Assembly (NCBI RefSeq): GCF_900096975.1
Contig: NZ_FMYQ01000034.1
Coordinates: 1-64,000 of the forward strand
Origin: Paraburkholderia lycopersici
Lineage (GTDB): Bacteria > Pseudomonadota > Gammaproteobacteria > Burkholderiales > Burkholderiaceae
DNA length: 64,000 bases
Direction of reading: 5' to 3'
The notes beneath the pieces were generated by a model that was given only the letters and a program-made list of their open reading frames with translations, had not been told where the DNA came from and ran no database searches. Below are positions 24,936 to 35,661 of this stretch, piece after piece. A program made the translations under genes and the position numbers. How positions within the stretch are numbered: position 1 is the first letter of the stretch; every line of letters starts with the position of its first letter.

Positions 24936-26027
24936 ATGCACATGCGCAAGATTCCGGTCACGATCGTGACGGGCTTTCTCGGCAGCGGCAAGACCACGCT
25001 GCTGCGTCACATTCTCCAGCACGCGGACGGCCTGCGCGTGGCGGTCATCGTCAACGAGTTCGGCGAGCTCGGCATCGACGGCGAAATCCTGCGCGGTTGC
25101 GGCATCGGCTGCGACGAGAACGGCGACGAAACGCAAGGCCAGCTCTACGAGCTTGCGAACGGGTGCCTCTGCTGCACCGTGCAGGAAGCGTTCTTCCCGG
25201 TGATGGAGCAACTGATCGAGCGCCGCGGCGAGGTCGATCACGTGCTCATCGAGACCTCGGGCCTCGCGTTGCCCAAGCCGCTCGTGCAGGCGTTCAACTG
25301 GCCGTCGATCCGCAATGCGTTCACCGTCGACGCCGTCGTGACCGTGGTGGACGGTCCCGCCGCCGCGAGCGGCCAGTTCGCCGAAGACCCGCAGGCGGTG
25401 GACGCGCAGCGCCGCGCCGATCCGAATCTCGACCACGAATCGCCGCTGCACGAGCTGTTCGAAGACCAGCTCTCGGCCGCCGATCTCGTCATCCTCAACA
25501 AGACCGATCTGCTCGACGAAGCCGGTCAGGAGGCGCTCGTCGCCGGGCTGCGCGCGGAGCTGCCGCCGCAGGTGAAGATCGTGCGCGCGCAACACGGCCA
25601 ACTCGATCTGCCCGCGCTGCTCGGGCTCGAATCGGCTTCGGAGGAGAGCATTCATCTGCGCCGCGATCATCACGGCAACGCCGACGATCCCGGTCATCAC
25701 CATGACGAGTTCGATTCGGTCGTGGTCGCGGGCGCGGCCGCTTCGCGCGAGACCGTGATCGAGGCGCTGCAGCAGCTCGTCGACGCGCACACGATCTATC
25801 GCGTGAAGGGTTTCGCCGCGCTGCCGGGCGCGCCGATGCGCCTTGTCGTGCAAGGCGTGGGCCGCCGCTTCGACAGCTACTTCGACCGCCGCTGGAACGC
25901 GCAGGAAAGCGCGTCGCAGCCGCTCGCGAGCCGCTTCGTGCTGATCGGCGAAGACCTCGAAGCGGCCACGCTGCAAGCGGCGTTCGAAGCGGCCCTCGCC
26001 GGCGCGCAGCCCGCGTTCGCGAAGTGA
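24936..26027 (+). CDS. cobW: CobW-family GTPase / metallochaperone
   Basis: 363 residues. The N-terminal G domain has the P-loop VTIVTGFLGSGKTTLLRHIL, the metal-binding ANGCLCCTV (CxCC) motif, and NKTDL for guanine. A histidine-rich loop (LRRDHHGNADDPGHHHDEFD) precedes the C-terminal CobW_C domain. The family delivers a metal, here presumably Co(II), to its client enzyme. GAAGGAG precedes the ATG at 24936. Position directly before cobN and behind a B12 riboswitch supports a role in feeding cobalt to the CobN chelatase. Confidence 0.93.
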   Translation: MHMRKIPVTIVTGFLGSGKTTLLRHILQHADGLRVAVIVNEFGELGIDGEILRGCGIGCDENGDETQGQLYELANGCLCCTVQEAFFPVMEQLIERRGEVDHVLIETSGLALPKPLVQAFNWPSIRNAFTVDAVVTVVDGPAAASGQFAEDPQAVDAQRRADPNLDHESPLHELFEDQLSAADLVILNKTDLLDEAGQEALVAGLRAELPPQVKIVRAQHGQLDLPALLGLESASEESIHLRRDHHGNADDPGHHHDEFDSVVVAGAAASRETVIEALQQLVDAHTIYRVKGFAALPGAPMRLVVQGVGRRFDSYFDRRWNAQESASQPLASRFVLIGEDLEAATLQAAFEAALAGAQPAFAK

Positions 26028-26053
26028 CGCGCTGAGCCACGCGAGGCCGCAAC

Positions 26054-29000
26054 ATGCACTTGCTGCGCACCACGCCGGGCGGTTTCGTCGACGACACGCA
26101 GGGCGTCGTCCGCATCGACCAGCAGCCCGCCGAAATCGTCGTGCTCAGTTCGGCCGACACCACGCTCTCGCTACTTGCGAGCGCCGTGGCGCACCTGCCC
26201 GAAGGCTTCCCGAGCGTGCGGCTCGCGAACGTGACGTGGTTGCGCCAGCCGGCCTCGGTGGACTTCTACGTCGAAGACGTGCTGCAGCACGCGCGCGTCG
26301 TGGTGGTCGATCATCTGGGCGGCGAAACGTATTGGCCTTACGGCATCGAGCAGGTCGTGTCGCTCGCGCAACGGCGCGGCCAACTGCTGGCGATGTTCTC
26401 GGGCGATCTCCAGGAAGATCCCCACCTCATCGCGCAGAGCCGCGCGGAGCCCGCGTTCTGCCGTCTGCTGTGGCGTTATCTGCGCGAAGGCGGCGCGGCC
26501 AATGCGGAATCGTTCCTGCGCGCGCTCGCATGGCGCGCGTTCGCGTGGGGCAGCGAGCCCGCGCCGCCCGTCGTATTGCCGGCCGCCGCGCTCTATTGCC
26601 CGCAGCGCGGCGTCGCGACGCTCGACGAATGGCGCGCGCGCTGGCAATCCGGCGCGCCGGTCGTCGCGCTGCTGTTCTACAAGGCGCATTTGCAGGCCGC
26701 GAACACCGCCGCGTTCGACGCGCTCATCGAGGCGCTGGTGGAGCGCGGCATGAACCCGCTGCCGCTCGCGATCACCTCGCTCAAGGATGCATTGAGCCGT
26801 GACGTGATCGATCGACTGGCGGCCGAACATGACGTCTCGCTCGTGCTGAACACCACGGCGTTTGCGGCGTCGTCGCTGGACGATCCCGAACCGCTCTCGC
26901 TCGCCGGCGACGCGCCCGTGCTCCAGGTGATCCTGAGCGGGGGCAATCGCGACGACTGGGTGAAGGACAGCCACGGCCTCAATTCGCGCGACATCGCCAT
27001 GCATGTCGCGCTGCCCGAAGTGGACGGCCGCGTGATTACGCGTGCAATCAGCTTCAAGGGGCTCGCGTATCACTGCGCGCACACGCAGGTCGATGTCGTG
27101 CGCTATCAGCCCGATCTCGAACGCGTGGCGTTCGTCGCCGAACTCGCGCGCCGCTGGTGCCGCCTGCGCAGCCTGCCGAACGAAGCCACGAAGCTCGCGC
27201 TCGTGCTCGCGAACTATCCGATGAGCGAAGGGCGCATCGGCAACGGCGTGGGACTCGACACGCCGGCCTCGGTGGTCGGCATCCTGCGCATGCTGCGCGA
27301 CGAAGGCTATCGCGTGGCCGATCTGCCCGAAGACGGCGAGGCGCTCATGCGCGTTCTCACGCAAGGCGTGACGAACGATCCCGACACGCGTGCGCTGCGT
27401 CCCGCATGGCAAAGTCTTTCGCTCGACGACTACCGCGCGCGCTTTTCGCAGTTGCCGACCCAGGCGCAGAACGCGTTGATCGCGCGCTGGGGCGCACCGG
27501 AGCAGGACCCCACGGTGCGGCGCGGGCGCTTTATGATCGCGGGCTGGCGCTGCGGCCATGTGTTCGTGGGCATTCAGCCTTCGCGCTCACGCGGCGACGA
27601 CACCTACGCGAACTATCACGACGCCGAACTCGTGCCGCCGCACGCCTATCTCGCGTTTTACTTCTGGATGCGCGGCACGTTCGGCATCGACGCGATCGCC
27701 CACGTCGGCAAGCACGGCAATCTCGAGTGGCTGCCGGGCAAGAGCGTGGCGCTCGCCGACACCTGCTGGCCCGATATGGCGCTCGGGCCGCTGCCGCATC
27801 TGTATCCGTTCATCGTCAACGACCCGGGCGAGGGCAGCCAGGCCAAGCGCCGCGCCCAGGCCGTGATCGTCGATCACCTGATGCCGCCGCTCACGCGCGC
27901 CGAAAACTACGGGCCGCTGCAGGACCTCGAACGGCAAGTCGATGAGTATTACGAAGCATTGATGGTCGATCCGCGCCGCGCCAGGCTGCTGCGCAAGATC
28001 ATCCTGGCGACGATCGTCGAGCATCGGCTGCACGAGGAGCTGAGCGTCGCGGCGCCGCGGGATCAGGCAGGCGAGGACGCACTGCTTACCCGTGCCGACG
28101 CCTACCTCTGCGAACTGAAAGAAGCGCAGATCCGCGACGGTCTCCACACCTTCGGCCTGTCGCCCGAGGGCCGGCAGCGCCGCGATACGCTGCTCGCGCT
28201 CGGGCGTTATGCATGCGGCGACGGGCAGGGCGCGAACGCGGGGCTCATCGACGCGCTCGCGCGGGACATGCGCATCGATCATCTGCTCGATCCGGCCACG
28301 GTGGATTGGGCCGCGCCGTGGCGCGGCCCGCGTCCGCCGCTGCTCGCGAGCGCGAGCAACGCGCCATGGCGTCACGCGGGAGACACGCGCGAGCGGCTCG
28401 AAGCGCTCGCGGCCACGCTGGTCGAAGGGATTTGCTCAGGCATGCAAAGCAATGCGGAGGCGGCCTCGCTGCCGCGGGTGTCCCAGGTGCTGGCGCGTTT
28501 GCGCGATGACGTGCTGCCTCGCCTCGACGCCTGCGGCCGCGAAGAAATGCGCCAGCTTCGGCGGGGCCTCGCGGGCCGCTTCGTGCCACCGGGGCCGAGC
28601 GGCTCGCCCTCGCGCGGCCGTCCCGATGTGCTGCCGACCGGCCGCAACTTCTATTCCATCGACCCGCGCGCCGTGCCCACGCAGGCCGCATGGTCGCTCG
28701 GCATGAAGTCGGCGCAGCAGCTCCTCGAGCGGCATGTGCAGGAGCATGGCGACTATCCGCGCGCCGTGGGCCTTTCGGTATGGGGCACGGCAACGATGCG
28801 CACGGGCGGCGACGACATCGCCCAGGCGTTCGCACTGATCGGCGTGCGGCCGAAGTGGGCCGCCGGCAGCCAGCGCGTGACCGACTTCGAGATCGTGCCG
28901 GTCGAAGCGCTGGGCCGGCCGCGCATCGACGTGACGCTGCGCGTATCGGGCTTCTTTCGCGACGCGTTTCCGAACGTGATGCATCTGTTCGACGCCGCGG

Positions 29001-29848
29001 TGCAGGCCGTCGCCGAGCTCGACGAACCGGCGCATCAAAACCCGCTGCGCGCACGCGCGCGGCACGAGCGCGACGCGCTGGTGGCGAACGGCATGGCCGC
29101 CGACGAGGCGCGCCGCCGCGCGCTCTGGCGGGTGTTCAGCGCGCGCCCCGGCGCTTACGGCGCGGGCCTGCAGGCGATGATCGACCATCGTCAGTGGCAA
29201 AGCGACGCCGATCTCGCGAAGGCGTATCAGGCTTGGGGCGGTTTCGCCTATGCACAACAGAGCGCGGGCGACGAAGCGGGCGACGCGTTCCGCGCGCGGC
29301 TCGCGACGCTCGATGTGGTCCTGCAGAATCAGGACAACCGCGAGCACGACCTGCTCGACTCGAACGACTACTACCAGTTCCAGGGCGGCATGGCCGCGGC
29401 GGCGCGGCACTTCTCGCAGGCGCAGCCGGCGCTCTATCACGCGGACCACAGCAACCCCGGCGCGCCGCGCATTCGTCCGCTGCACGAGGAAATCGCGCGC
29501 GTGATCCGCTCGCGCGTGGTGAATCCGAAATGGATCGACGGCGTGAAGCGCCATGGCTACAGGGGCGCGGCGGAGATGGCGGCGACCGTCGATTATCTGT
29601 TCGGTTATGACGCGACCGCGCGCGTGGTGGGCGATCATCAATATGCGCTCGTCGCGAACGCCTACGTCCACGACGACGACACGCGCGCCTTCATGCAGCG
29701 ACACAATCCGCACGCGCTGCACGCAGTGTGCGAGCGTCTTCTCGAAGCGATCCAGCGCGGTCTCTGGCAGGCGCCTGGCGAACATCGCGCGCAACTCGAA
29801 CACCGTCTGCTCGAAGCCGGGCAGCAACTGGAAGGATCAGGACCATGA
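26054..29848 (+). CDS. cobN: Cobaltochelatase large subunit
   Basis: 1264 residues, the usual CobN length. Readable family segments include [20 protein letters not shown] at the N-terminus, [60 protein letters not shown] and, near the C-terminus, [20 protein letters not shown]. CobN binds hydrogenobyrinate a,c-diamide and inserts Co(II) with ATP-driven help from AAA+ and VWA subunits. The stop overlaps the ATG of the ChlI-like gene (ATGA). No frameshift seen. Confidence 0.96.
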   Translation: MHLLRTTPGGFVDDTQGVVRIDQQPAEIVVLSSADTTLSLLASAVAHLPEGFPSVRLANVTWLRQPASVDFYVEDVLQHARVVVVDHLGGETYWPYGIEQVVSLAQRRGQLLAMFSGDLQEDPHLIAQSRAEPAFCRLLWRYLREGGAANAESFLRALAWRAFAWGSEPAPPVVLPAAALYCPQRGVATLDEWRARWQSGAPVVALLFYKAHLQAANTAAFDALIEALVERGMNPLPLAITSLKDALSRDVIDRLAAEHDVSLVLNTTAFAASSLDDPEPLSLAGDAPVLQVILSGGNRDDWVKDSHGLNSRDIAMHVALPEVDGRVITRAISFKGLAYHCAHTQVDVVRYQPDLERVAFVAELARRWCRLRSLPNEATKLALVLANYPMSEGRIGNGVGLDTPASVVGILRMLRDEGYRVADLPEDGEALMRVLTQGVTNDPDTRALRPAWQSLSLDDYRARFSQLPTQAQNALIARWGAPEQDPTVRRGRFMIAGWRCGHVFVGIQPSRSRGDDTYANYHDAELVPPHAYLAFYFWMRGTFGIDAIAHVGKHGNLEWLPGKSVALADTCWPDMALGPLPHLYPFIVNDPGEGSQAKRRAQAVIVDHLMPPLTRAENYGPLQDLERQVDEYYEALMVDPRRARLLRKIILATIVEHRLHEELSVAAPRDQAGEDALLTRADAYLCELKEAQIRDGLHTFGLSPEGRQRRDTLLALGRYACGDGQGANAGLIDALARDMRIDHLLDPATVDWAAPWRGPRPPLLASASNAPWRHAGDTRERLEALAATLVEGICSGMQSNAEAASLPRVSQVLARLRDDVLPRLDACGREEMRQLRRGLAGRFVPPGPSGSPSRGRPDVLPTGRNFYSIDPRAVPTQAAWSLGMKSAQQLLERHVQEHGDYPRAVGLSVWGTATMRTGGDDIAQAFALIGVRPKWAAGSQRVTDFEIVPVEALGRPRIDVTLRVSGFFRDAFPNVMHLFDAAVQAVAELDEPAHQNPLRARARHERDALVANGMAADEARRRALWRVFSARPGAYGAGLQAMIDHRQWQSDADLAKAYQAWGGFAYAQQSAGDEAGDAFRARLATLDVVLQNQDNREHDLLDSNDYYQFQGGMAAAARHFSQAQPALYHADHSNPGAPRIRPLHEEIARVIRSRVVNPKWIDGVKRHGYRGAAEMAATVDYLFGYDATARVVGDHQYALVANAYVHDDDTRAFMQRHNPHALHAVCERLLEAIQRGLWQAPGEHRAQLEHRLLEAGQQLEGSGP

Positions 29849-30873
29849 GCGCAGCCGCTTCGCGTCCCGCGTTTCCCTTTACCGCGCTGGTGGGCCAGGC
29901 GGCGCTGCAGCGCGCGCTGCTGCTCGCGGCCATCGACCCCGCGATCGGCGGCGTGCTCGTGAGCGGGCCGCGCGGCACCGCGAAATCGACGGCGGCGCGC
30001 GCACTCGCGGCGCTCTTGCCCGAAGGCGCGTTCGTTACGCTGCCGCTCGGCGCGAGCGAGGACAAGCTGATCGGTACGCTCGACCTCGAAGCCGCGCTGC
30101 GCGAGAGCGCGGTGCGCTTCGCGCCTGGACTGCTCGCGCGCGCGCACGGCGGCGTGCTCTATGTCGACGAAGTGAACCTGCTGCCCGATGTGCTCGTCGA
30201 TGTCCTGCTCGACGCGGCGACGAGCGGCATCAACACCGTGGAGCGCGATGGCATTTCGCACACCCACGAGGCGCGTTTCGTGCTGGTCGGCACGATGAAT
30301 CCCGAAGAAGGCGAGTTGCGCCCGCAACTGCTGGACCGCTTCGGCGTGATGGTCGAGCTCGCCACGCCTTATGACGCGGCCGAGCGGCAACGCATCGTCA
30401 AGGCGCGTCTCGCGTTCGACGCCGATCCGCAGGCCTTTGGCGCGGCGCACGAAGCCGAACAGCGCGCGCTCGCGTTACGCATCGCGGCGGCGCGCGGCGT
30501 GCTCGACGGGCTCGTCTGGAGCGATGCCGTGCACGAGCGCGCGGCGCGGCACAGCATCGAGGCGGCCGTCGACGGCTTGCGTGCCGACCTGGTCATGCTG
30601 CGCGCGGCGCGTGCGCTCGCCGCGTTCGAAGGCGCGGACGCGGTTAGCCCGGATCACGTCGATCAGGTCGCGGACGGCGTGCTCGCGCATCGACGTCGCG
30701 CGCCGCCGCAGCGTCCGGACGCGCCGTCTCGCGCGCCGCCGTCTGCGGAACGCGATCGTACGCATGCCGAAGCAAATGCGGGAGCGGATGCCGATTGGGG
30801 CGAGTTGCCGCCCGAGCCCGTCGCCGCGGCGCAAGTGAAGGGCGTTATCCCGCTGCCCGCAAAAAAGCGCTGA
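29845..30873 (+). CDS. ChlI/BchI-like AAA+ chelatase subunit
   Basis: 342 residues. Begins with the ATPase core [20 protein letters not shown], then [20 protein letters not shown] (Walker A), [20 protein letters not shown] (Walker B) and [20 protein letters not shown] (sensor I). These are the magnesium-chelatase ChlI/BchI features rather than those of CobS. It should form the AAA+ ring that drives CobN. An arginine/proline-rich C-terminal tail (about 285-342) is less conserved. ATGA overlap with cobN indicates coupled translation. Confidence 0.92.
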   Translation: MSAAASRPAFPFTALVGQAALQRALLLAAIDPAIGGVLVSGPRGTAKSTAARALAALLPEGAFVTLPLGASEDKLIGTLDLEAALRESAVRFAPGLLARAHGGVLYVDEVNLLPDVLVDVLLDAATSGINTVERDGISHTHEARFVLVGTMNPEEGELRPQLLDRFGVMVELATPYDAAERQRIVKARLAFDADPQAFGAAHEAEQRALALRIAAARGVLDGLVWSDAVHERAARHSIEAAVDGLRADLVMLRAARALAAFEGADAVSPDHVDQVADGVLAHRRRAPPQRPDAPSRAPPSAERDRTHAEANAGADADWGELPPEPVAAAQVKGVIPLPAKKR

Positions 30874-31538
30874 CCCGTCGGGCAAGAGCCGCCGCCTTCG
30901 CGCAAGGCGGCGCCCGACGGCGAGAGGGCTCCGGTTTCGGTCCCGCGCAAGCTGCGAGGCAGGGCGCACGCGTGCTCTGGCCGGCCACGCTGGCGGCGAG
31001 GCGCGCCGCGCCGCTGCACGCGCGACATCTGCGTTTCGCCGAACGCAATACGGGTCCCGGTACGCTCCATTGCTTCGTGCTGGATTGCTCGGCGTCCATG
31101 ATCGCGCGCGGCCAGTTCGCGCTCGCCAAGGGGCTGCTGGTCGCGCTGTTCGATCGCGCGCGGGCCGAGCGGGCGGATGTGGCGCTGATCGCTTTCGGCG
31201 GCGCGCGCGCCGAACTGCGTTTCGGGCCCGCGGTGCCGCGCTGGTGGAACGAGCGCTGGATCGAGCCCATCGGCGCCGGCGGCGGCACGCCGCTCGAAGC
31301 AGGCATCGCGCGGGCGGCGCAACTGCTCGAAGCGGCGGCGCGCCGCGATCCGGCGCAAGTGCGCCATCTCTGGCTCTTCAGCGACGGCCGCTCCACGCAG
31401 TGGCCCGCGCGGCCGCGTCGGGCGAACCACGTCACCGTGATCGATTGCGAGCGCGGCGCCGTGCGTGTGGGGCGCTGCGAAGCGCTCGCGCAGGCATGGG
31501 CCGGCGAGTGCCTCGACGCGCAGGCGCTGCTCGTCTGA
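30795..31538 (+). CDS. ChlD/BchD-like VWA-domain chelatase subunit (start uncertain)
   Basis: The VWA core carries the MIDAS motif FVLDCSASM and [20 protein letters not shown], as in the C-terminal half of BchD/ChlD. With CobN and the ChlI-like ATPase it makes a three-part cobaltochelatase. The protein is short (247 residues at most) and lacks the AAA+-like N-terminal half of BchD. The start is unclear: the frame is open from a TTG at 30795, inside the preceding gene; the first later candidate is a GTG at 30972. Residues just before that GTG ([15 protein letters not shown]) resemble the linker of BchD, which favours the earlier start. Confidence 0.78.
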   Translation: MGRVAARARRRGASEGRYPAARKKALTRRARAAAFAQGGARRREGSGFGPAQAARQGARVLWPATLAARRAAPLHARHLRFAERNTGPGTLHCFVLDCSASMIARGQFALAKGLLVALFDRARAERADVALIAFGGARAELRFGPAVPRWWNERWIEPIGAGGGTPLEAGIARAAQLLEAAARRDPAQVRHLWLFSDGRSTQWPARPRRANHVTVIDCERGAVRVGRCEALAQAWAGECLDAQALLV

Positions 31539-31552
31539 ACCGGGCGCGCGCT

Positions 31553-32503
31553 TCAGCGCATGCTGCCGGTCCAGTACAGCACGTCGTCCTGGCGATCGAA
31601 CACGTAGACCTTCATCGCCATCTGCTCGGCCGACGTGAGTCGGTCCAGTTCGAGCCCGAGCGTGGCCTGCCCCGCCTCGCCCGGCTCGGTCTGCACGTTG
31701 CGGATAACGGCGGTGGTTTCGATCGGCATGTCGTAGTCGCTCGAGCGCAACCGGAACGCAATGCGCAGCCGTTCGCCGACCTTGCCGAGCGCCCACGCCG
31801 CGCTGACCGAAAGCCCGAGGGCGCTGATGCCGCGCGCAAGCGCCACGCCGTCATAAGCCGTCCCTTCCTCGCCGATGCCGTAACGCACGGGGAATTGCGC
31901 GCGCACGCGGATCGAGCGGCGCTCGCGCAGCCGGCGAATGTTGGCGGGCTTCGACAGCACGAGGTAGTCGAGCGGCGAGTAGCACGATCCATGCACCGTG
32001 CATACGAAACGATAGACAGCCTGGCTCGCGATCGCGACGATCTCGACGTTTTCGCCCGGTGTGATGCTGACGGGACGGCCGTCGGCGTAAGGCGTCGTGA
32101 CGAAGAGCGCGCCGTTCGGCGCATAGCCGATCAGGCGGCATGGTTGCATGGGCGCGCCGCTCGCACCCATTTGCGGACGCAGGCCCATCAACGCGCCGAC
32201 GGCCAGATGCATGTCGCGCGCGCTGGTGGCCGCATTGGCCGACGCAGTTGCCGCGAGTGCAAGATCAGCCGCGGCGTCGGGCATCCGCACGTCGCCGCGA
32301 TGCGGCGTGAAGTACTGGAACAGGAATTCGCGCTCGCTCTCGCCCAACAGCACCGAGCCGGAATCGAGCAGCAGCGTGCCGTCGCGATCGACGAGCGGCC
32401 AGGCGAGCGGCTCCCCGAGCGGAATGGCGTCGGGGGTGAGGGGGGCGGTGTCGGGTGTGGCCGGGGCGGCTTCGGCTTCGGCTTCGGTGGTCAGGTTGGT
32501 CAT
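31553..32503 (-). CDS. PilZ-domain cyclic-di-GMP-binding protein (YcgR-like flagellar brake)
   Basis: 316 residues. An N-terminal YcgR-type region (about 105-190; MQPCRLIGYAPNGALFVTTP, then ITPGENVEIVAIASQAVYRF) is followed by a PilZ domain (about 195-305) that begins with the c-di-GMP motif RRLRERRSIRVR (RxxxR) and then ARGISALGLSV in place of the usual D/NxSxxG. The first 40 residues are a Thr/Pro/Glu-rich tail. YcgR proteins slow the flagellar motor when bound to c-di-GMP. No flagellar gene is adjacent. It is convergent with the VWA gene (14 bp) and has a striking tandem repeat in its upstream region. Confidence 0.88.
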   Translation of the reverse strand: MTNLTTEAEAEAAPATPDTAPLTPDAIPLGEPLAWPLVDRDGTLLLDSGSVLLGESEREFLFQYFTPHRGDVRMPDAAADLALAATASANAATSARDMHLAVGALMGLRPQMGASGAPMQPCRLIGYAPNGALFVTTPYADGRPVSITPGENVEIVAIASQAVYRFVCTVHGSCYSPLDYLVLSKPANIRRLRERRSIRVRAQFPVRYGIGEEGTAYDGVALARGISALGLSVSAAWALGKVGERLRIAFRLRSSDYDMPIETTAVIRNVQTEPGEAGQATLGLELDRLTSAEQMAMKVYVFDRQDDVLYWTGSMR

Positions 32504-32527
32504 TTGCGCGCGTTGTGCGGTAGACAG

Positions 32528-32566
32528 GTTGACTTTGCAAGTTGACTTCGCAAGTCTACTTCACGA
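32528..32566. repeat. Three tandem 13-bp repeats upstream of the PilZ gene
   Basis: Head-to-tail copies read GTTGACTTTGCAA, GTTGACTTCGCAA and the more divergent GTCTACTTCACGA. The first lies 24 bp upstream of the PilZ start codon. Regularly spaced direct repeats in a promoter usually mark a cooperative regulator site, though slippage-derived repetition is possible. Confidence 0.6.
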
Positions 32567-32659
32567 GATCACTCCGTTTACGGCTCCCCGCCGGCAAAGT
32601 TTAGGTTGTTCGTTTTTTTCTGCCTCCCGCGGGTATTGCGGCTTCCCAGGCGGCTGTAT

Positions 32660-33040
32660 GGCCGCGCGGCGGCCGGCGCGTATCCCAGCGACGCCTTTCA
32701 TGCGGACGCGCGCGGACAAACCGTCCAGACGTCTCCCGGCGTCAGCGTCGCGGATCGCGGTTACTGGCGCAGCGCGACCGCCCGGTCGGCATGTATATCC
32801 CGGACCCGGTGCATCCGCATGGGCGCGAGGGGCACTGTTCGATAGCGTTGTTCCGGCGCGTCAGCAATTACGACGGTTCGCTTGGCGGCGTGGTGCTGCC
32901 TACGTTGCGGCTTGCCAGCTTTCAGTAGCGTTTCGATCGCGTCGGGGTGGGCCCGCAAGGCGCGATGTTCATCATGTTGGGTGATGGGGCCGTGCTCGCG
33001 CGCCGCCCGTACTCTGGGTACGACGCGGGCGCGCAAGCAG
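32660..33040 (+). pseudogene. Decayed periplasmic Cache/PDC sensor domain (probably of a diguanylate cyclase or chemoreceptor)
   Basis: Reading across frames restores a double-Cache sensor: DARGQTVQTSPGVSVADRGY, then YWRSA, then after a frame change near 32773 RDRPVGMYIPDP, LFRRVSNYDGSLGGVVLPTL and LASFQ. An in-frame TAG at 32926-32928 follows, and the same frame continues RFDRVGVGPQGAMFIMLGDG, then AVLARRPYS. No HTH, GGDEF, EAL or kinase domain follows, and 33040-33232 is unrecognisable. At least one frameshift, one stop and a truncation make it non-functional. Confidence 0.7.
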
Positions 33041-33232
33041 GAGGAGCGTTGCCCGCATCCAGCCGATGCCGCATGCGAATGCGGCTCTTTCATCGCCGCG
33101 CGAGAGCGGGGGAGCTCAGGCGCTGTTCCGGGTCGCGGCGCGCTACGCCGCGAAGGAAGCCGGAACTCGATGGGCCGCCTCCTTCCGCGCGATTTGCTGC
33201 CCACCTTGCCGAAGGCATGAGTGTGCCTTTCT

Positions 33233-34942
33233 TCAGGTTTCCTCACGATACCAGCGCGGCGTATAGATCCATTCGCCTGCGTCGCCGCGAGCAATACCAC
33301 GCGTAGCAGACGAGCCGACGATCACCATCGTGCGCATGTCGACGTCCGCCGAGCGCAGTGCGCCGAGCGTCGTTGCGCGCAGCGTTTCGCCGGGACGGCC
33401 CACGTCGCGGCCGAGCACCACGCGCGTTTGCGGCGCGCGCACGCTGCGCACGATCTCCAGCGCGCGGTCGAGTTGCCAGGGCCGCGCGCGCGAGACCGGG
33501 TTGTAGAACGCCATCACGAGATCGGCTTGCGCCGCATGCAGCAGGCGCTTTTCGATGACGGTCCACGGCTTCAGGTTGTCGGAAAGCGAGAGCATGCAGA
33601 AGTCGTGGCCAAGCGGCGCGCCCACCCGGGCCGCCGTGGCGAGCGCCGCGCAGACGCCGGGCACGATCGCGAGCTCGACGGCGTGCCAGTGCGCGTCGTC
33701 CGAGCCTTCGAGCGCTTCGAGCACGGCGGCCGCCATGGCGAACACGCCAGGGTCGCCCGACGATACGACGGCCACGCGCCGCCCCTCGCTCGCCATCGCG
33801 AACGCATGGCGGGCGCGCTGCAGTTCTTCCCGATTGTCGGTGGCATGGCGCTGCTGGTCCGCGCGAAACGGGCCCGCCATGTCCACGTACGTTGCGTAGC
33901 CCACGATATCGGTGGCGTCGTCAAGCGCCGCGCGCGCGGCGGGCGTCAGCAGATCGGCGCGGCCGGGGCCGAGTCCCAGCACCGTCAGCTTGCCGCGCGC
34001 GCGGCCCAATGCGAGCGGATCGAGCGGCGCGCGCGCGCAGGCGAGCCCGATGCCGCCTTCGTTCTGCGCGTAGGACTCGACATCCGCACCGAAGGCGAGG
34101 GCGGACAGCACGGCCTCCGGCGTGGGCGTCGCGGTATCGACGAAGCGCAGCGGCACGTCGAGTTCGGTTGCTGCCTGGGCGAGTGCGCCGTCGCACATCT
34201 GCGACGCCGGGGCGATGAGCGCGGCGAGCGCGAGCGGCGCGAGGCCGCGTGCGGCGAGCGCGCGGTGCACGCTTTGCGCAAGCGCTTCGCACGGCGCGCC
34301 CACGGCTGCCACGATGCTGCGCGGATGAATCACGAGATCGTCGGGATTGCCGTTCCAGGCCTGCGCGCTCACGCGGATCGCATGGCGCGCGTGCGCATCG
34401 CGTGGCAGGTCGACGGCTTCGAGCCACGGCGCATGGCCGTCGATGCGGGTCGTGGCGCCCGCAAGCAGATCGGAGACGAAGCGCTTGCCCTGCGCGAGGC
34501 TCGCGAGCGCATAGCCTTCGGGCGGATCGAGCAGGCAGGCGCCGAAGCGCAGTTCTCCGCTCGTGGTGATGGCAGGCGCGACCGCGAGCGCCGCGCCGAT
34601 TTCGCGCGCCATGACGTTCACGCCGGTCAGGCCGCCGAGCAGCGGCACGACGGCGCTGCCGTCTTCGGCGAGCGCGAGTACCGGCGGCTCCGCACCCTTG
34701 TTCGCGAGCAACGGCGCGAGGCAGCGGATCACGATCCCCGCCGCACAGAGCGCGACGATGGGCGTGCCGCGCGCATAGCACGCGCGCAGATGCACGCCAA
34801 GCTCGCTGAACGCGACGTCGCCTTCCACGCGGCCCTGCAGCGCGTGCACCTGCGCGCCCGCGTAAAGTGCCTGCACGCGCCGCGCCGTGGCAAGCGCACC
34901 GCGGCCCAGGATCACGATGGCGGGTGGCGTCACGATTGCCAT
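33233..34942 (-). CDS. cobJ: CbiG-CobJ fusion: precorrin-3B C17-methyltransferase with N-terminal CbiG domain
   Basis: 569 residues in two parts. Residues 1-315 are a CbiG-type domain ([37 protein letters not shown], then [20 protein letters not shown]). Residues 318-569 are a tetrapyrrole SAM methyltransferase of the CobJ group ([61 protein letters not shown]). CobJ methylates C17 and contracts the ring. The ATG at 34942 overlaps the end of cobI by 13 bp. The fusion with CbiG, an anaerobic-pathway lactonase/deacetylase, is notable because CobG is also present. Confidence 0.93.
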   Translation of the reverse strand: MAIVTPPAIVILGRGALATARRVQALYAGAQVHALQGRVEGDVAFSELGVHLRACYARGTPIVALCAAGIVIRCLAPLLANKGAEPPVLALAEDGSAVVPLLGGLTGVNVMAREIGAALAVAPAITTSGELRFGACLLDPPEGYALASLAQGKRFVSDLLAGATTRIDGHAPWLEAVDLPRDAHARHAIRVSAQAWNGNPDDLVIHPRSIVAAVGAPCEALAQSVHRALAARGLAPLALAALIAPASQMCDGALAQAATELDVPLRFVDTATPTPEAVLSALAFGADVESYAQNEGGIGLACARAPLDPLALGRARGKLTVLGLGPGRADLLTPAARAALDDATDIVGYATYVDMAGPFRADQQRHATDNREELQRARHAFAMASEGRRVAVVSSGDPGVFAMAAAVLEALEGSDDAHWHAVELAIVPGVCAALATAARVGAPLGHDFCMLSLSDNLKPWTVIEKRLLHAAQADLVMAFYNPVSRARPWQLDRALEIVRSVRAPQTRVVLGRDVGRPGETLRATTLGALRSADVDMRTMVIVGSSATRGIARGDAGEWIYTPRWYREET

Positions 34943-35661
34943 TTCGCCCCCGGCACGACGAGCAGCGAGAAATAGGGCGACGCCATCGGGTCGACCTCGT
35001 CGAGCGGCACGATGCGCTGGTTTGCCATCGTCGCGCGCTCGACGTAGCGCGCGCGGCGCGCGAGCCCGAGCTCGCCCAGCACGCGGCGCACCTTGTCGAA
35101 GTTGCGGCCCAGCTTCATGATGACGGCGGCGTCCGCATCGGCGAGGCGGCGGCGCAATTCGTCCTCGGGCAGCACGCCCGACAGCACCGCGAGGCTCTGG
35201 TTGCGGTAGACGAGCGGCACGCCCAGCACCGCCGCGCCGCCCAGCATCGAGCACACGCCGGGCACCACCTCGGCTTCGTAGCACGCGGCGAGCCGGTCGT
35301 GCAGGTACATGTACGAGCCGTAGAAAAACGGGTCGCCCTCGCAGATCACGGCGACGTCGCGCCCAGCGTCGAGATGGCGCGAAACCATTTCCGCGGCGCC
35401 GTCGTAGAAGTCGGCGATGATCGCCTCATACGAGAGCGGCGGTTCGAGCGCTTCGGTCGTCACCGGGTACACGAGCGGCAGGCGTTCCTGCTGCGCTTCG
35501 AGATGCGTTTCGACGATACCGAACGCATTGCCCTTTTTGCCCTTCGCAACGAAATAAGCGACCACGGGTGCGGCCTTGAGGAGCCGCAGCGCCTTGAGCG
35601 TGAGCAGCTCGGGGTCGCCGGGGCCCACGCCGATGCCATGCAGCCGTCCTTTGCGCGTCAT
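34930..35661 (-). CDS. cobI: Precorrin-2 C20-methyltransferase
   Basis: 243 residues of the tetrapyrrole methylase fold: [20 protein letters not shown] at the N-terminus, [20 protein letters not shown] for the SAM site and [20 protein letters not shown]. CobI converts precorrin-2 to precorrin-3A. Its start is adjacent to the stop of cobH (zero gap) and its 3' end overlaps cobJ, so translation is tightly coupled within the cobG-cobH-cobI-cobJ unit. Confidence 0.95.
   Translation of the reverse strand: MTRKGRLHGIGVGPGDPELLTLKALRLLKAAPVVAYFVAKGKKGNAFGIVETHLEAQQERLPLVYPVTTEALEPPLSYEAIIADFYDGAAEMVSRHLDAGRDVAVICEGDPFFYGSYMYLHDRLAACYEAEVVPGVCSMLGGAAVLGVPLVYRNQSLAVLSGVLPEDELRRRLADADAAVIMKLGRNFDKVRRVLGELGLARRARYVERATMANQRIVPLDEVDPMASPYFSLLVVPGAKWQS

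Noticed and set aside
32882-33306. Two overlapping plus frames of 112 and 119 codons near the PilZ gene
   Set aside because: They are pieces of the decayed Cache sensor and of degenerate sequence; neither begins with a plausible initiation site.
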